Assembly: GCA_963575745.1 (NCBI GenBank)
Contig: CAUYUJ010003570.1
Coordinates: 419,557-483,556 of the forward strand
Source of the DNA: Prorocentrum cordatum
Taxonomy: Eukaryota > Sar > Dinophyceae > Prorocentrales > Prorocentraceae
Length of the DNA stretch: 64,000 bases
Direction: 5' to 3'
Within the stretch, counting starts at the first letter, position 1. Every line of letters starts with the position of its first letter. The position numbers were made by a program, and so were the translations under genes. The notes below the pieces were generated by a model. It did not search any database. It was not told the origin of the DNA and saw nothing but the letters and a program-made list of their open reading frames with translations. Below, one piece after another: positions 20,640 through 29,475 of this stretch.

Positions 20640-22185
20640 ATCCACCTCAGGCTCCACCCTCCTCAGATTGTTGGTGTGAAGCGCCCACCCACTCTGCGCA
20701 CCCCATCCAGCAAGAAACACTCTTGTGTCGGGATGTGCTTGTGGGTTTTGTACTAACCATACATATATATATATATATGTATGGTTTTGGCGGCCCTGGC
20801 CCCCCTTTGCACACTGTTCCCGTCGTTTTCTTCACTTCCGCAAAACAGCTCTGACATTTGCCCACCTGTTGTACATGGGGTGTTTTCCACGGCGCACATT
20901 CAACAGGAAACTTCACACTCACTGGCAAATCCGTGCCTCCCATATTGTACTCCCTTGCAAAGCAATTCCGAACCTGCCATATGATCTCCCCCGTCGTTCC
21001 CTTTTTGAAATAGATCCGCCCACGTGTGTATGGCCAGCACCTCCCAGTATTATCACCCGCAGCCCTCGCATGATCAAAGGCAGCATTGTGCGTTGCGTCC
21101 AGAAAGGCCAGTCCCAATAATGTGTTATGTTGTCGGTCAAAGCTTGTTGTGTCATAGCCTGCCTTTGGTTGATCTCTCTATTCTTCCACCCCTCGCGTGA
21201 TATCCAACCTTTGAATTCAATATATGATGGTACCCAGTTCGAATTCTATCCTGCACCACTGCCAGCGTCAACAGATCCATATCTAGTCGAGCCACTCGCA
21301 CACGATTGAGCGTCTCCATTCTGTAAATTATGGATATCCGCTTGGGCCTGTTTCATTTGCTCTGACAATGTTTTGACGCCCGTCGCTGTTTTGTCAATCT
21401 GTTGCTCCATAACGTGTAGATCTGAAGGAACTGATGCTTTGAACTCATTGACTGTCGCCGTTACTTCGCACTGGCCCTTTAAGATTTGTCTGAACATTTC
21501 TTCGGGCGTCAATGTAGCTGATTGAGGCGCCTGGACAGCGGCACTAGGAGCCACGGCCAGACCACTCGCAGCACTGGGGACTTGGGCTGTAGCTAAATGA
21601 GGCGCCTGGACAGCAGCATCAGGAGCCGCGGCCAGACCACTCGAAGCACTGGAACCTTTGCCCGCCCCTTTCGCCCAAAATTATCTCAACCATTCGCTGC
21701 TAGCATTACCACCCATCTTACTATCATCCGTTTTGTCATCCGCCATCGCTGCTGATGGTCGTCGTTTACTTTTAGCTTTGACTGTCCTTAATGTGTGAAG
21801 TGCGGCACGGTATCTGTCTGATTGACCAACCTTCTTGAAATCGTACGCCTCCTGCTGAACAAATGTTTCTGGTGGAAAGATTTCCAATTCCAGCGCAATA
21901 TGCTATTCTTTCTTTTCCTGCGTAGTTAATCGCGGCACTATACCTGATGTATCTTTCAACCAATCACAAGGATGCGGGTCACAATCAATACCGAGGTCAG
22001 CTGATGTGAGATGGTCACAATAATCGTCGTCCGATGGCAAAATATACGCCCCCTGAGAGTCCGTTTTCAATCCCACAGCCCACAGCGGTCTCTTGTAAAA
22101 TCCAGACAGATCCTGATCCCCCTGCAATCCCCACGATATTTTGATGTCCAGAGAGCAAGGACAAATAATCAATGTGAACACAGCC
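20640..22185 (-). pseudogene. LINE-B ORF1-like region
   Basis: Several broken frames. 21554-21246 has a Gln/Glu/Lys-rich helix (KTLSEQMKQAQADIHNLQNG) comparable to the LINE-A ORF1 coiled coil. 21117-20800 has RGRIYFKKGTTGEIIWQVRN, which aligns with RARLYFQNGVTSDQLWDLRR of LINE-A. The N-terminal part lies in 22181-21681. The predicted role is RNA binding and particle assembly, as for L1 ORF1 protein (inference from position and coiled coil). A 32-bp palindrome lies inside at 20755-20786. Confidence 0.65.
20755..20786. repeat. Perfect 32-bp AT palindrome
   Basis: AACCATACATATATAT followed by its exact reverse complement. It lies within the LINE-B ORF1 region and interrupts its reading with Ile-Tyr repeats. 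Confidence 0.9.
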
Positions 22186-22265
22186 CCCGCGACACGTCAA
22201 ATACGTGCCGCACGAGAGGGGGGCTTGAGACGAGCCTGTGCGTGCGCCCTGACGTGGGCCCTGCT

Positions 22266-22350
22266 TGACGTCGAACCCTGCCGTCTCGAACCCTGACGTC
22301 TCGAACCCTGACGTCTCGAACCCTGACGTCTCGAACCCTGACGTCTCGAG
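22266..22350. repeat. 15-bp minisatellite GACGTCTCGAACCCT
   Basis: Five to six tandem units containing the palindrome GACGTC, lying just upstream of the LINE-B 5' end and just before element E copy 2 resumes. Confidence 0.92.
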
Positions 22351-22479
22351 AGAACCAATTTGAATATGTCAAAAAAAGACAAAACATCCGTCGAGATTTG
22401 TTTTGCCAACTAGCCCCCCGGCGCGCGGGAATTACTCTCTAGCTTCGCCGCTTCGCTCTTAGGGAAGCTCTATGAGTCA

Positions 22480-22780
22480 CCAGTGCAGCTTTCCCTGTCA
22501 CGAACGCGCGGCAGGGCTATGGAACTCTCGCCATTGCAGCTCTCCCACATCACGAATGCGCGGCAAGGCTGGGGGATTACAACTTCCGCAACCTTTCCCG
22601 AATTGGAAACGTGTGGCATACGGTTCGTGGACCCGTGCAGCGGCGGTGCTCGCGTGCGTCCGCGCCCCCGTGGGCCCCCATTTTGGCGCGGCCCTCACTC
22701 AGTACGTAGCCCCATACGTACCTTCACGGGACCTTTTCCTCCTCCTCCCTGCGTCTCCACCCCCGCCCTCTCCCCGCAAC
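22480..22780. other. GC-rich sequence with a short direct repeat, no gene
   Basis: Two near-copies of GCAGC(T)TTCCC..CACGAACGCGCGGCA.GGCT occur at about 22485-22575. The frame through this part is continuous with the next entry but shows no coding character of its own. Confidence 0.4.
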
Positions 22781-22782
22781 CG

Positions 22783-23110
22783 CATGGGGTCGAGTTCCCG
22801 AGCTGAACACTTCGGCGCCCCTCCCGAGCTGGAAACCTCGCCGCCCCCGAGGACGGCCAGTTCCCAGCCCGCGCGAGGGCGGCAGCGCGTGCCGGCGCCG
22901 AGCCACGAAGACGTCTCCGAGCGGACCGAAGTCTTCGCCAAGGTGCTGAAGCACAGCAAGCAGCGGCTGCGCAGACAGTAAATCACCAACAGCTGCCTCG
23001 AGCACCTGTGCGAGAGGGCCTCCTGCGCCGAGATGCGCCAGTGCCAGACGAGCAGCGCGGCCACCGCCGCCTTAAGGAGAACGAGCATGTACCTCCCTCG
23101 AGCGCTTAGT
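22783..23110 (+). pseudogene. Coding-like fragment with one in-frame TAA
   Basis: ATG at 22783 opens 65 codons ending in HSKQRLRRQ and TAA (22979-22981). The same frame then stays open past 23100 (ITNSCLEHLCERASCAEMRQ and on). Codons are strongly G/C-ending (AAG, CTG, CAG, GCC), unlike the surrounding repeats. The peptide is charged and helical in its middle part (SERTEVFAKVLKHSKQ). I recognise no family. It could be an exon of a host gene interrupted by a stop, or a chance GC-rich frame. No splice sites could be assigned. Confidence 0.35.
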
Positions 23111-23515
23111 GATCGAATCCTGGATCCAAAGATCGCCCAGCTTGGAGTCGAGGATGTCGGATCCTCGATCTGAGGATCAAGGATCAAGCCTCGGCGATCG
23201 TCGATCGATCGTCGCCGTCTTCGGGCCCAGGCCGCCATCGATCTTGAATCCGAGTATCTTCATTTGATCAAAGATTCGAGGATCGCCCAGCTTGGACTCG
23301 GGGCAAGCCTCGGCGACTGTCGATCGCCATCGCCGCCATCGCCGGGCCGAGGCCGCCATCGATCTCGGATCCGAGCATCTTCGAGCGCATTGGATCCAAG
23401 ATCCGAGGATCGCCCAGCTTGGACTCGAGGATATGGGATCCTCGATCCGAGGATCGAGGATCGGGTCGACGATCGTCGATCGCCATCGTCGCCGTCATCG
23501 GGCACAGGCCGCTAG
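23110..23515. repeat. GATC-rich degenerate tandem repeat
   Basis: Units anchored on GATCGCCCAGCTTGGA at 23131, 23281 and 23408 (spacing 150 and 127), with many GGATCC, CGATCG and GAGGATC words. The region is very dense in GATC, and similar words occur at 7395-7440. Confidence 0.8.
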
Positions 23516-23605
23516 GAGAAAGAGGGAGAGAAGGAAGGAGAAGAAGGAGAAGAAGAGGCAGAGGAGAAGAGGAAGTTGGCGAGGAGGAGAAGAAACTTCG
23601 AGAAG
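23516..23605. repeat. Purine-rich tract
   Basis: GAAGGAGAAGAAGAGG-type tract immediately before an E-type left hairpin, comparable to the tracts inside element E. Confidence 0.75.
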
Positions 23606-23859
23606 TGCTGCACAACTGGGAGCCGACGGTAAACCGTCAACCTTGGTTTTGCAGTCTTTGCGGTCGACTGCGCGGGCCGTCTGGCCCAGTCGCAAGCAAG
23701 AAACGGGCAACATACAGGGTGAGCCAAACCGCCCACCACAGCGAGTGCGGCAGCCTGGAAAGCGAGGCTCTTATATAGAACAAGTGACAGTCAAGCGAAG
23801 CTCTTGTTCAACACACGTGCCTGCATGAGAACACACAAGCATGAAGAAACACAACGCAA

Positions 23860-24944
23860 TCACAAATCACAAGAGTTCACACTCAAAGTATGTGGAGACA
23901 ACCCGTGGAAGAACATCAATGATATGTTCAATCGCCGACATCTCGGCATCGGTAACTGTCTCGCACTGTTGTCGATAAAGAAAGCAGCACTGTACACCTC
24001 CGCCCATGCAATATCTCTGGAGCTCGGCTTGCGACATGTCCACGAGACACGACCAACATCAATCCAGCAACCGATTCCGACAGCCGTCGACACACCACCA
24101 TCGAAACTACAACCGATGGCACAATACCTGTATAGACTAGAAATATCATTGGGCTCCTGCCCTATACGATCCTGTAATATGTAGTTGCCCTTGCGGGCAG
24201 CATGAGTGAGCACGTCCGCCCTCTTATTTCCCTGAAGCAGTGTTCGATCAAATCCCGCCCAGGAGCAAAGGGGCGCGTCGGGAACATAAAAGACATACCG
24301 TCCAGGCGGGAAATAATCCTGTCGCTTCTCCGTTGGAAATCCTTATTGATCACTTGCCAGTATCCCTGGCACCATGATACAACCAAGAGGTTATCACCAT
24401 GAATACTTATCGGGACTCCGAAGGCTTCCAGATCCCAATCGACATTCCCCCATTTGGATGTGTATACAACTAGACGTTTAGCGAGTCGATCATTGGCGAG
24501 TTGCGAGCCCTCGGTAACCTCATGCCCCCGAAGTTCCTCTTGTGTTTGGATATGGACCTCACCTGCAACCCGAGGATGACTGAGACCTTTAGCACGGATC
24601 TGGAAGCAATCGAGCATAGCACGCGAGCAGGCATGCGCAGCGAACTGCTCAAAGGTCCCTGGCGTAGCACGAAAACCTTCCCACCATTTGGGCCCGAAGA
24701 ACTCCGAGAACATGTGGGTCCAATGCCTTTGTCCGATGGTCAGACCCCCTCCACGTTGACGCCCCATCTGGCTAGATTCCCGAAAGCAGAAATTCACGCG
24801 CAAGAACTCCGATGCATCCGTACGAATACGATCCCACATCACACCGTATGCACACAGACAAGCACGCACATCACGCCACGGCCGATCCGCATTCCTCCAC
24901 TCATCGTATATGTCCGTATCGACGACGTGAATAAACTCGCACAT
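23860..24944 (-). pseudogene. LINE-C RNase H-like domain (permuted order)
   Basis: Frame 24944-24162 contains ISIHGDNLLVVSWCQGYW (canonical third motif) and HCFREIRGR (start of the fourth). The continuation LTHAARKGN is in frame 24213-23860, followed by CSFDGGVSTAVGIGCWIDVG (canonical first motif) and AWAEVYSAAFFIDNSA (Glu motif). A frameshift near 24200 splits the fourth motif. The motif order agrees with LINE-A and LINE-B. Confidence 0.75.
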
Positions 24945-25370
24945 GTCTCTGGCCAGGTTCCAGGAACTCGAAGAAACCTCTGCACCATGGATGCAAGCCC
25001 CATCTCCTGAAATTTCCTCCTTGCCTCCGCATATCCTCCGACTCCATGTGGATGCATCCCCCTCAGGTGTGTTGTCTTAGGACAAGTGAACATCTTACAT
25101 AAACAGAACCCTTCGAAGGAGTGCAGACGCTGGCGCGAATGATTATCGAGCGTCATACCCTCAATCCCGTACATGGCAATCCCCTGGATCTTCTCCTGAC
25201 ACCTCCAGAATTTACCACGTATACTTACAGCCGAACATCGGAAATAGTTAGCCATACCGAAGAAACTCTTAGGTGCCATGGACAGACGGTAATCAACATC
25301 AGGATGGGTAGGAGCATTGAACTCTGAATGGATCTCAATACCAAGCACATTCATCGAAGAAGCTCTGCGA
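24839..25370 (-). pseudogene. LINE-C connection region
   Basis: Part of a minus-strand frame with FFGMANYFRCSAVSIRGKFW and LHSFEGFCLCKM. These align with FFGEIAYYRCSGIDLAERFT and VRSFEGRCLALM of LINE-A ORF2 downstream of the RT. Everything upstream, including RT and endonuclease, is missing, so the copy is 5'-truncated. Confidence 0.7.
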
Positions 25371-25599
25371 AATCGTGATACCTCTGGCATGTCGGGCGCA
25401 TCGCCGGGAACTCGTAGAGCTTCCTCGCGCAACGCGGGCGCGGCAATCTCGCATTCCGCGCGCGCGAGAGCGAGCAAGATCAGAAGAAAGAGGAAGAGAA
25501 GAAGGAGGAAGAGGAGAAGGAACATATGGAAGAGGGAGAGGAGGAGGAGAAAGAGGAGAAGAAAAAGGACGAGGAGCAGAACTACGCATAGATTTTTGT

Positions 25600-26590
25600 T
25601 CCAGCTCTGGTAGCAGACCGATTGGAAACATCCAAATACCTGCAACAGGCGCCCGTGATGATCGTCGTCCAATTGCTGTGCCGACCGGCTCTAATCCCAT
25701 CTGCAGCTCGAGCCACGTCGAGAAAGGCATCTCGATCAAAGAATTAGTAGCGTACGTATAGTTTCTGTTGGTTCCAACTCTGGAAGCAGACCCAATACGG
25801 GCACCTAGATACTTCAGACTAGCGCGTCTGATGATTTCCTTCCGATTGCTGTGCCAAAGAACTCTCTAGCTCATCTGCAGCTCGAGTTATCTCAAGAGCA
25901 TCATTTCTGGGAAAAACCAGAGTACACGTAGTTGTTCGGACCCAGCTCTGGTAGTAGGCCGAGTTCGGGCATCTAGATAGACCTTTCAGACTAGCGCATA
26001 TGATGATTACCTTCCGATTGCTGTGCCGAACAGCTCTGTAGCTCGTCTGCAGCACGAGTTACATCAAGACACTCAGCATCATCTCTAACAAAAAAGAAAT
26101 TACGAATCGATTTTCGGACCCACCTCTGGTAGCAGACCGAGTTCGGGCATCTAGACACTTGAGACGAGCTACTCTGATGATTCTCTTTCGATTGCTGTGC
26201 CGAACAGCTATGTAGCTGATCTGTCGCTCGAGACAAGTCCAGAAAACCACCATCATCTCCCAAAATCGCAGACTACCAATAGTTGTTCGGACCCAGCTCT
26301 GGTAGCAAACCGAGTTCGATCATCAGGATACTTAGACTAGCGCGCCTGATGATTATCTTTTGATTGCTGTGCCAAACAGCTCTGCAGTTCATCTGCAGCT
26401 CGAGTAAGATCAAGAAACTTATCATCACCTCCAAAAATATTAGCAGAGTACCGGATAGTTTAGCGGACCCAGCTCTGGTAGCAGACCGAGTCCAGACACC
26501 TAGATACTTCAGACTAACGCGCCTGATGATTCTAGATGAATTAGGTGTGCCTGCCAGCCCTGTAGCTCTCCTACAGCTCGAGCTAAGTTG
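25600..26590 (+). repeat. 175-bp tandem repeats of element E, copy 3
   Basis: Six units anchored on TGGTAGCAGACCGA-like words (about 25608, 25783, 25948, 26127, 26294 and 26476). Same unit as at 12860-13690. Confidence 0.85.
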
Positions 26591-26804
26591 AGAAAACCGA
26601 CAGCACCTGCCAAGATGACGCTAAACAGCCAGTCCCGCCTGGATGCTTCCTGGCAGTCATAGCTACCCGACCGACCTGAGATTAAGATGGCGAGCGGGAA
26701 TAAGATCGAATATGGGGGAAGAAGTACTAGAACTCTAACGAATGTTCAAATTTCGAGAAAATGAATTTAAATATTGAACAAAATCCGTCTATTTTTTGCC
26801 AACT

Positions 26805-27885
26805 GGGAGCCGGCGGTGAACCGTCAACCTTGGCCACCGCCGGGAACTCGTAGAGCTTCCTCGCGCAATGCGGGCGCGGCAATCTCGCATTCCGCGCGCG
26901 CGCGAGGGTGCGGTTTCATGGAAGAAGACTGGAGGAAAAGAAGGAGCGAGGAGAAAGGAGTTAGAGGAGCTGAGGAAGAGAAGGAGGAGGAGGAAAAGGA
27001 GCAGGCGGAGGGGAAGAAGAGGGCAGAGGGAAGATGATGACGAGCAGGCGGAAGAGCGGAGGGGAGCAGAGGGACGACGCTGCCAATGAAGAGGAGGAAG
27101 ATGAGAAAAGGGAGGAAGAGAAGAAGGAGAAGAAAGAGAAGAAGGAGCAAATGAAAGAGGAAGAGCAAGAGGAGAAAGACGAAAAGGAAGAGGACGAGGA
27201 GCAGAACTACGCATAGTTTTTGTTTCCAGCCATGGTAGCAGACCGATTTCAACCATCTAGATACTTGAGACGAGCGCTCCTGATGATTTTTGTCCAATTG
27301 CTGTGCCGAACAGCTCTAATATCATCTGCAGCTCGAGCTACATCAAGAAAGCAGAGCGATCTCAGGTGAAAACAATATGGGTACAAATTTTGTTTGGTTC
27401 CACCTCTGCAAGCAGACCGAGTTCGGGCATCTAGATACTTGAGACTAGCGCGTCTAATGATGTCCTTCCGATTGCTGTGCCAAAGAGCTCTGTAGCTCAT
27501 CTGCAGCTCGAGTTATCTCAAGAAAGTAAGAAAGCTAGCAGTGCCAAAATTGCTATGTAGCTTGTCTGCAGCTCGTGTTACATCAAGACGCTCATCATCC
27601 TCATCTCCAACGACTTAGCAGAGTACGAGTAGGTTTGCTAAGCCAGCTCTGGTAGCAGACCGTGTTCAGACATCTAGGCACTCCAGACTAACGCGCCTGA
27701 ATATTCTAAATGGAGTAGGTGTAAAAATATGAGAGCTCTAACGACTAGTTAAATTTCGAAAAATCGAATAAACCAAGCAAAATTATGCAAAAGTTCCGTC
27801 GAGTTCTTTTTGCCAACTAGCCTCCAGCGCGCGGGAATTACTCTTGTAGCTTCGCCGCTTCGCTCTTAGGGAAGCTCTACGAGTC
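26805..27885 (+). mobile_element. Element E, copy 4, complete with ACT target duplication
   Basis: The best-defined copy, 1081 bp. It begins GGGAGCCGGCGG, has an empty hairpin loop (CAACCTTGG) and ACTCGTAGAGCTTCC at 26846-26860, and ends GGAAGCTCTACGAGTC (27870-27885). ACT stands on both sides (26802-26804 and 27886-27888). The sequence before and after it joins into a normal E right end (GCCAACT/AGCCCCCC), so the insertion point is unambiguous. The body has a purine tract and about two 175-bp units. It has no protein-coding capacity. Confidence 0.85.
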
Positions 27886-27959
27886 ACTAGCCCCCCGGCG
27901 CGCCGGAATTACTCTCTATCACCACTTCGCTCTTAGGCAAGCTCCGGAAGCCTCGCAGA

Positions 27960-28255
27960 GCTCTCAACACTCCAAATCAGTGCCAGACAAGACAAAGAGG
28001 AGAGAGCGTTCTTGAATGTCAGCCTCAGAACTCGCAAAGAGAATTTTCAAAGTTAATACAACAGCGGTTCCCGGAAATGTTTTGCTCAAAATAATGCACC
28101 CAGAGTCACCTAGAACCCTGGGAATTGCATCATCGAACGCGCCATGATCGACTGCAGGGAACATGTATATATGTTCTCAAAACGAACTTTCGAATCTCTT
28201 CAATCTTCGACTTGTGAGGTCCAAAAAACCCGGATAGCAAAAAGGACCTCACACA
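27960..28255. other. Intervening sequence with partial dispersed repeats
   Basis: Contains part of a dispersed sequence (TTCCCGGAAATGTTTTGCTCAA) similar to 28515-28550 and 29105-29130. No gene recognised. Confidence 0.4.
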
Positions 28256-28257
28256 AA

Positions 28258-28362
28258 CGCGCCTACGCAAACACGCACGCACGCACGGACACACACGCAA
28301 ACACAACACACACACATACACACACAACACAACACACAACACAACAGAACAGAACACAACAC
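28258..28362. repeat. (CA)/(ACAACAC) microsatellite
   Basis: ACGCACGCACG, CACACACATACACAC and ACAACACAAC runs. Confidence 0.92.
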
Positions 28363-28371
28363 TAATGAACT

Positions 28372-28425
28372 GTGAGCCGGCGGTAAACCATCAAGCAGGT
28401 TACCGCCAGGACCCTCCTAGAGCTC
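28372..28425 (+). repeat. E-type left hairpin, isolated
   Basis: GTGAGCCGGCGGTAAACC, loop ATCAAGCAGG, TTACCGCCAGG, then CCTCCTAGAGCTCT. An empty, diverged copy of the LINE-A landing hairpin. Confidence 0.7.
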
Positions 28426-28554
28426 TCAACATGCGAATGTATGCCTAGTTTGGAGGAGAAACCTTCTTCGAAACTCAGCTGAAAACGTGCAACATCTATT
28501 CTCTCGGTTAAACACGAAGTCGGTTCCCGAAAGTGTTTCGATAGTAATACTGCA

Positions 28555-28865
28555 GCTGCGGAGGCCGTGGTGGCCGTGGCCGAGGTGGACGTGACCGTAG
28601 TGGTGGCCATGGTCGCCGTGGCCGTGGTGTGGCCGTGGCCGTGTGGTCGTGATGGTCGTGGCTGTGGTAGCGTGGGCGTGGTGGCAGTGAGCGCGGTGGC
28701 TGTGGCCGTGGTGGCGTGGCCGTGGTCGCGGTGGCCGTGGCCGTGGTGGCCGTTGACGTGCTGGCCGCGGGTGGGGCCGCAGCCGTGGCCGCGGTCGCGC
28801 GCGTGGCCGTGGCTGTGGCTGCGGCGGTGGCCGTGCTCATGACATGGCCCTGGTGGCCGGGGCCG
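28555..28865. repeat. GTGGCC hexamer minisatellite
   Basis: Degenerate GGCCGTGGT/GTGGCCGTG tandem repeat of about 300 bp. Encodes V/A/W or H/G/T/A strings and is not a gene. Confidence 0.9.
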
Positions 28866-28879
28866 TGTTGGCTCTGACC

Positions 28880-29240
28880 GACCGTGAAAATGCCTCGTAG
28901 AGCTCTTCGGCATCGATGAGCTAGCAGAATTCCGGCGCGGGATGCAGCTAGTTGGCCCATCTGGCCCGAGCGGACAATGTGATAACCTGGCGTCGGTTTT
29001 TCGATGATTGCGAAAGATTTGACAATTCGTTGAAAACCGGTATGTTTCGCACCTGTAATGGATTATGCCGCGTCTGCCCGTGAAATTCTCAGCTCCGTAG
29101 CTGCAGTATTACTATCGAAACACTTGGGGGAACAGACTTTGGATGAAAACCGAAAAACACGTTTTTTCCTGATTTTTGTCAGCTTACGCTTAAGAAAGCT
29201 TCCTCCACGTTCCGAGCAGCGCCGCGCAAGAAAAGAGCTC
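28880..29240. repeat. Dispersed repeat with CTGCAGTATTACTATCGAAA
   Basis: About 350 bp containing ATGCCGCGTCTGCC.GTGAAAT, TAGCTGCAGTATT and CGAAACACTTGG words. These recur at 36580-36665 and 50435-50525 and in reverse at 28500-28560 and 63320-63400. It probably belongs to another non-autonomous element. No protein seen. Confidence 0.55.
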
Positions 29241-29244
29241 TACG

Positions 29245-29395
29245 TGGCTCCCGGCGGCAACCTGGTTGACTTGACGGTTTACGGCCGGCTCCCAGTTGGC
29301 CCACCCAGCCCGGGGCTGCTACAGAGCTACAGAGCTGTTTACCGCCGGCTCCCAGTTCTGAGAGACTGGGAGCCGGCGGTAAGCGGTCAACCTTG
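29245..29395. repeat. Cluster of inverted E hairpins; left flank of LINE-A1
   Basis: A reversed hairpin at 29245-29300 (CCCGGCGGCAACCTGG ... CCGGCTCCCAGT) and a second reversed half at 29339-29356 form a perfect 18-bp inverted repeat with 29365-29382 around an 8-base spacer. The right half is the landing site of LINE-A1, which starts directly after CAACCTTG (29388-29395). Confidence 0.75.
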
Positions 29396-29406
29396 TTTTT
29401 TTTTTT

Positions 29407-29475
29407 GCGGTTTGCGGTCCGCCACTAGAATCCAAATCCGAATCGGCGGAGCAGTGCAACTGAGCCCCCACCATC
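29407..29475 (-). other. LINE-A1 3' UTR with conserved hairpin
   Basis: A 6-bp stem (29418-29423 with 29445-29450) and a 21-nt loop, ending in CCGCAAACCGC next to the A tail. The same sequence closes A2, A3 and A4, and LINE-C has a variant. By analogy with other LINEs with 3' stem-loops, it may be the RT recognition signal (inference). Confidence 0.6.

Larger units (their letters stand above)
16880..22190 (-). mobile_element. LINE-B, full-span but decayed non-LTR retrotransposon
   Basis: About 5.3 kb on the minus strand with the same domain order as the LINE-A copies: ORF1 with a coiled coil, APE-like endonuclease, reverse transcriptase, connection region and RNase H-like domain. Protein similarity to LINE-A is visible but low, so this is a separate family. 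Frames are broken at many points (at least eight segments), so it is a pseudo-element. It lies within element E copy 2 together with the 77-bp array. The usual 3' UTR and tail seen in LINE-A are absent or replaced by the poly(A) run. Confidence 0.85.
13981..22478 (+). mobile_element. Element E, copy 2, split by a 7.8-kb insertion
   Basis: Starts inside a 175-bp unit directly after copy 1 and has repeats anchored at about 14084 and 14260. It reaches the AAGATGGCGAGCGGGAATGA-like block at 14465-14500, breaks at 14536, and resumes at about 22355 with the usual right end (CCGTCGAGATTTG, GGCGCGCGGGAATTACTC, then GGAAGCTCTATGAGT at 22463-22477). The intervening material is the 77-bp array, the poly(A) run, LINE-B and the 15-bp minisatellite. 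CCAATTT occurs at both break points (14530-14536 and 22355-22361) and may be a target duplication. The left terminus of this copy is missing. Confidence 0.65.
23647..25401 (-). mobile_element. LINE-C, 5'-truncated non-LTR retrotransposon
   Basis: A minus-strand 3' fragment of about 1.75 kb. It has a short T-tail on the top strand (23647-23650) and a 3' end of the form CCGCAAAGACTGCAAAA, close to the CCGCAAACCGCAAAA of LINE-A. Its 3' junction falls in the hairpin loop of element E at CAACCTTGG. On the 5' side it joins CGCCGGGAACTCG directly, so the target lost a few bases and no right-hand duplication is visible. The retained protein covers the post-RT connection region and the RNase H-like domain. 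It is a third family, distinct from A and B. Confidence 0.8.
23618..27960 (+). mobile_element. Element E, copy 3, with two nested insertions
   Basis: The left hairpin half (GGGAGCCGACGG ... CAACCTTGG) at 23618-23646 is separated from its right half (CGCCGGGAACTCGTAGAGC, 25402-25420) by LINE-C. The body then runs on with a purine tract (25470-25590), 175-bp repeats (25600-26590) and the GATGGCGAGCGGGAATAA block, up to TTTTTTGCCAACT at 26804. There copy 4 is inserted. After copy 4 the interrupted right end resumes as ACTAGCCCCCCGGCGCGCC (27886 onward) and fades near 27960. This is a clear three-layer nest. Confidence 0.75.
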
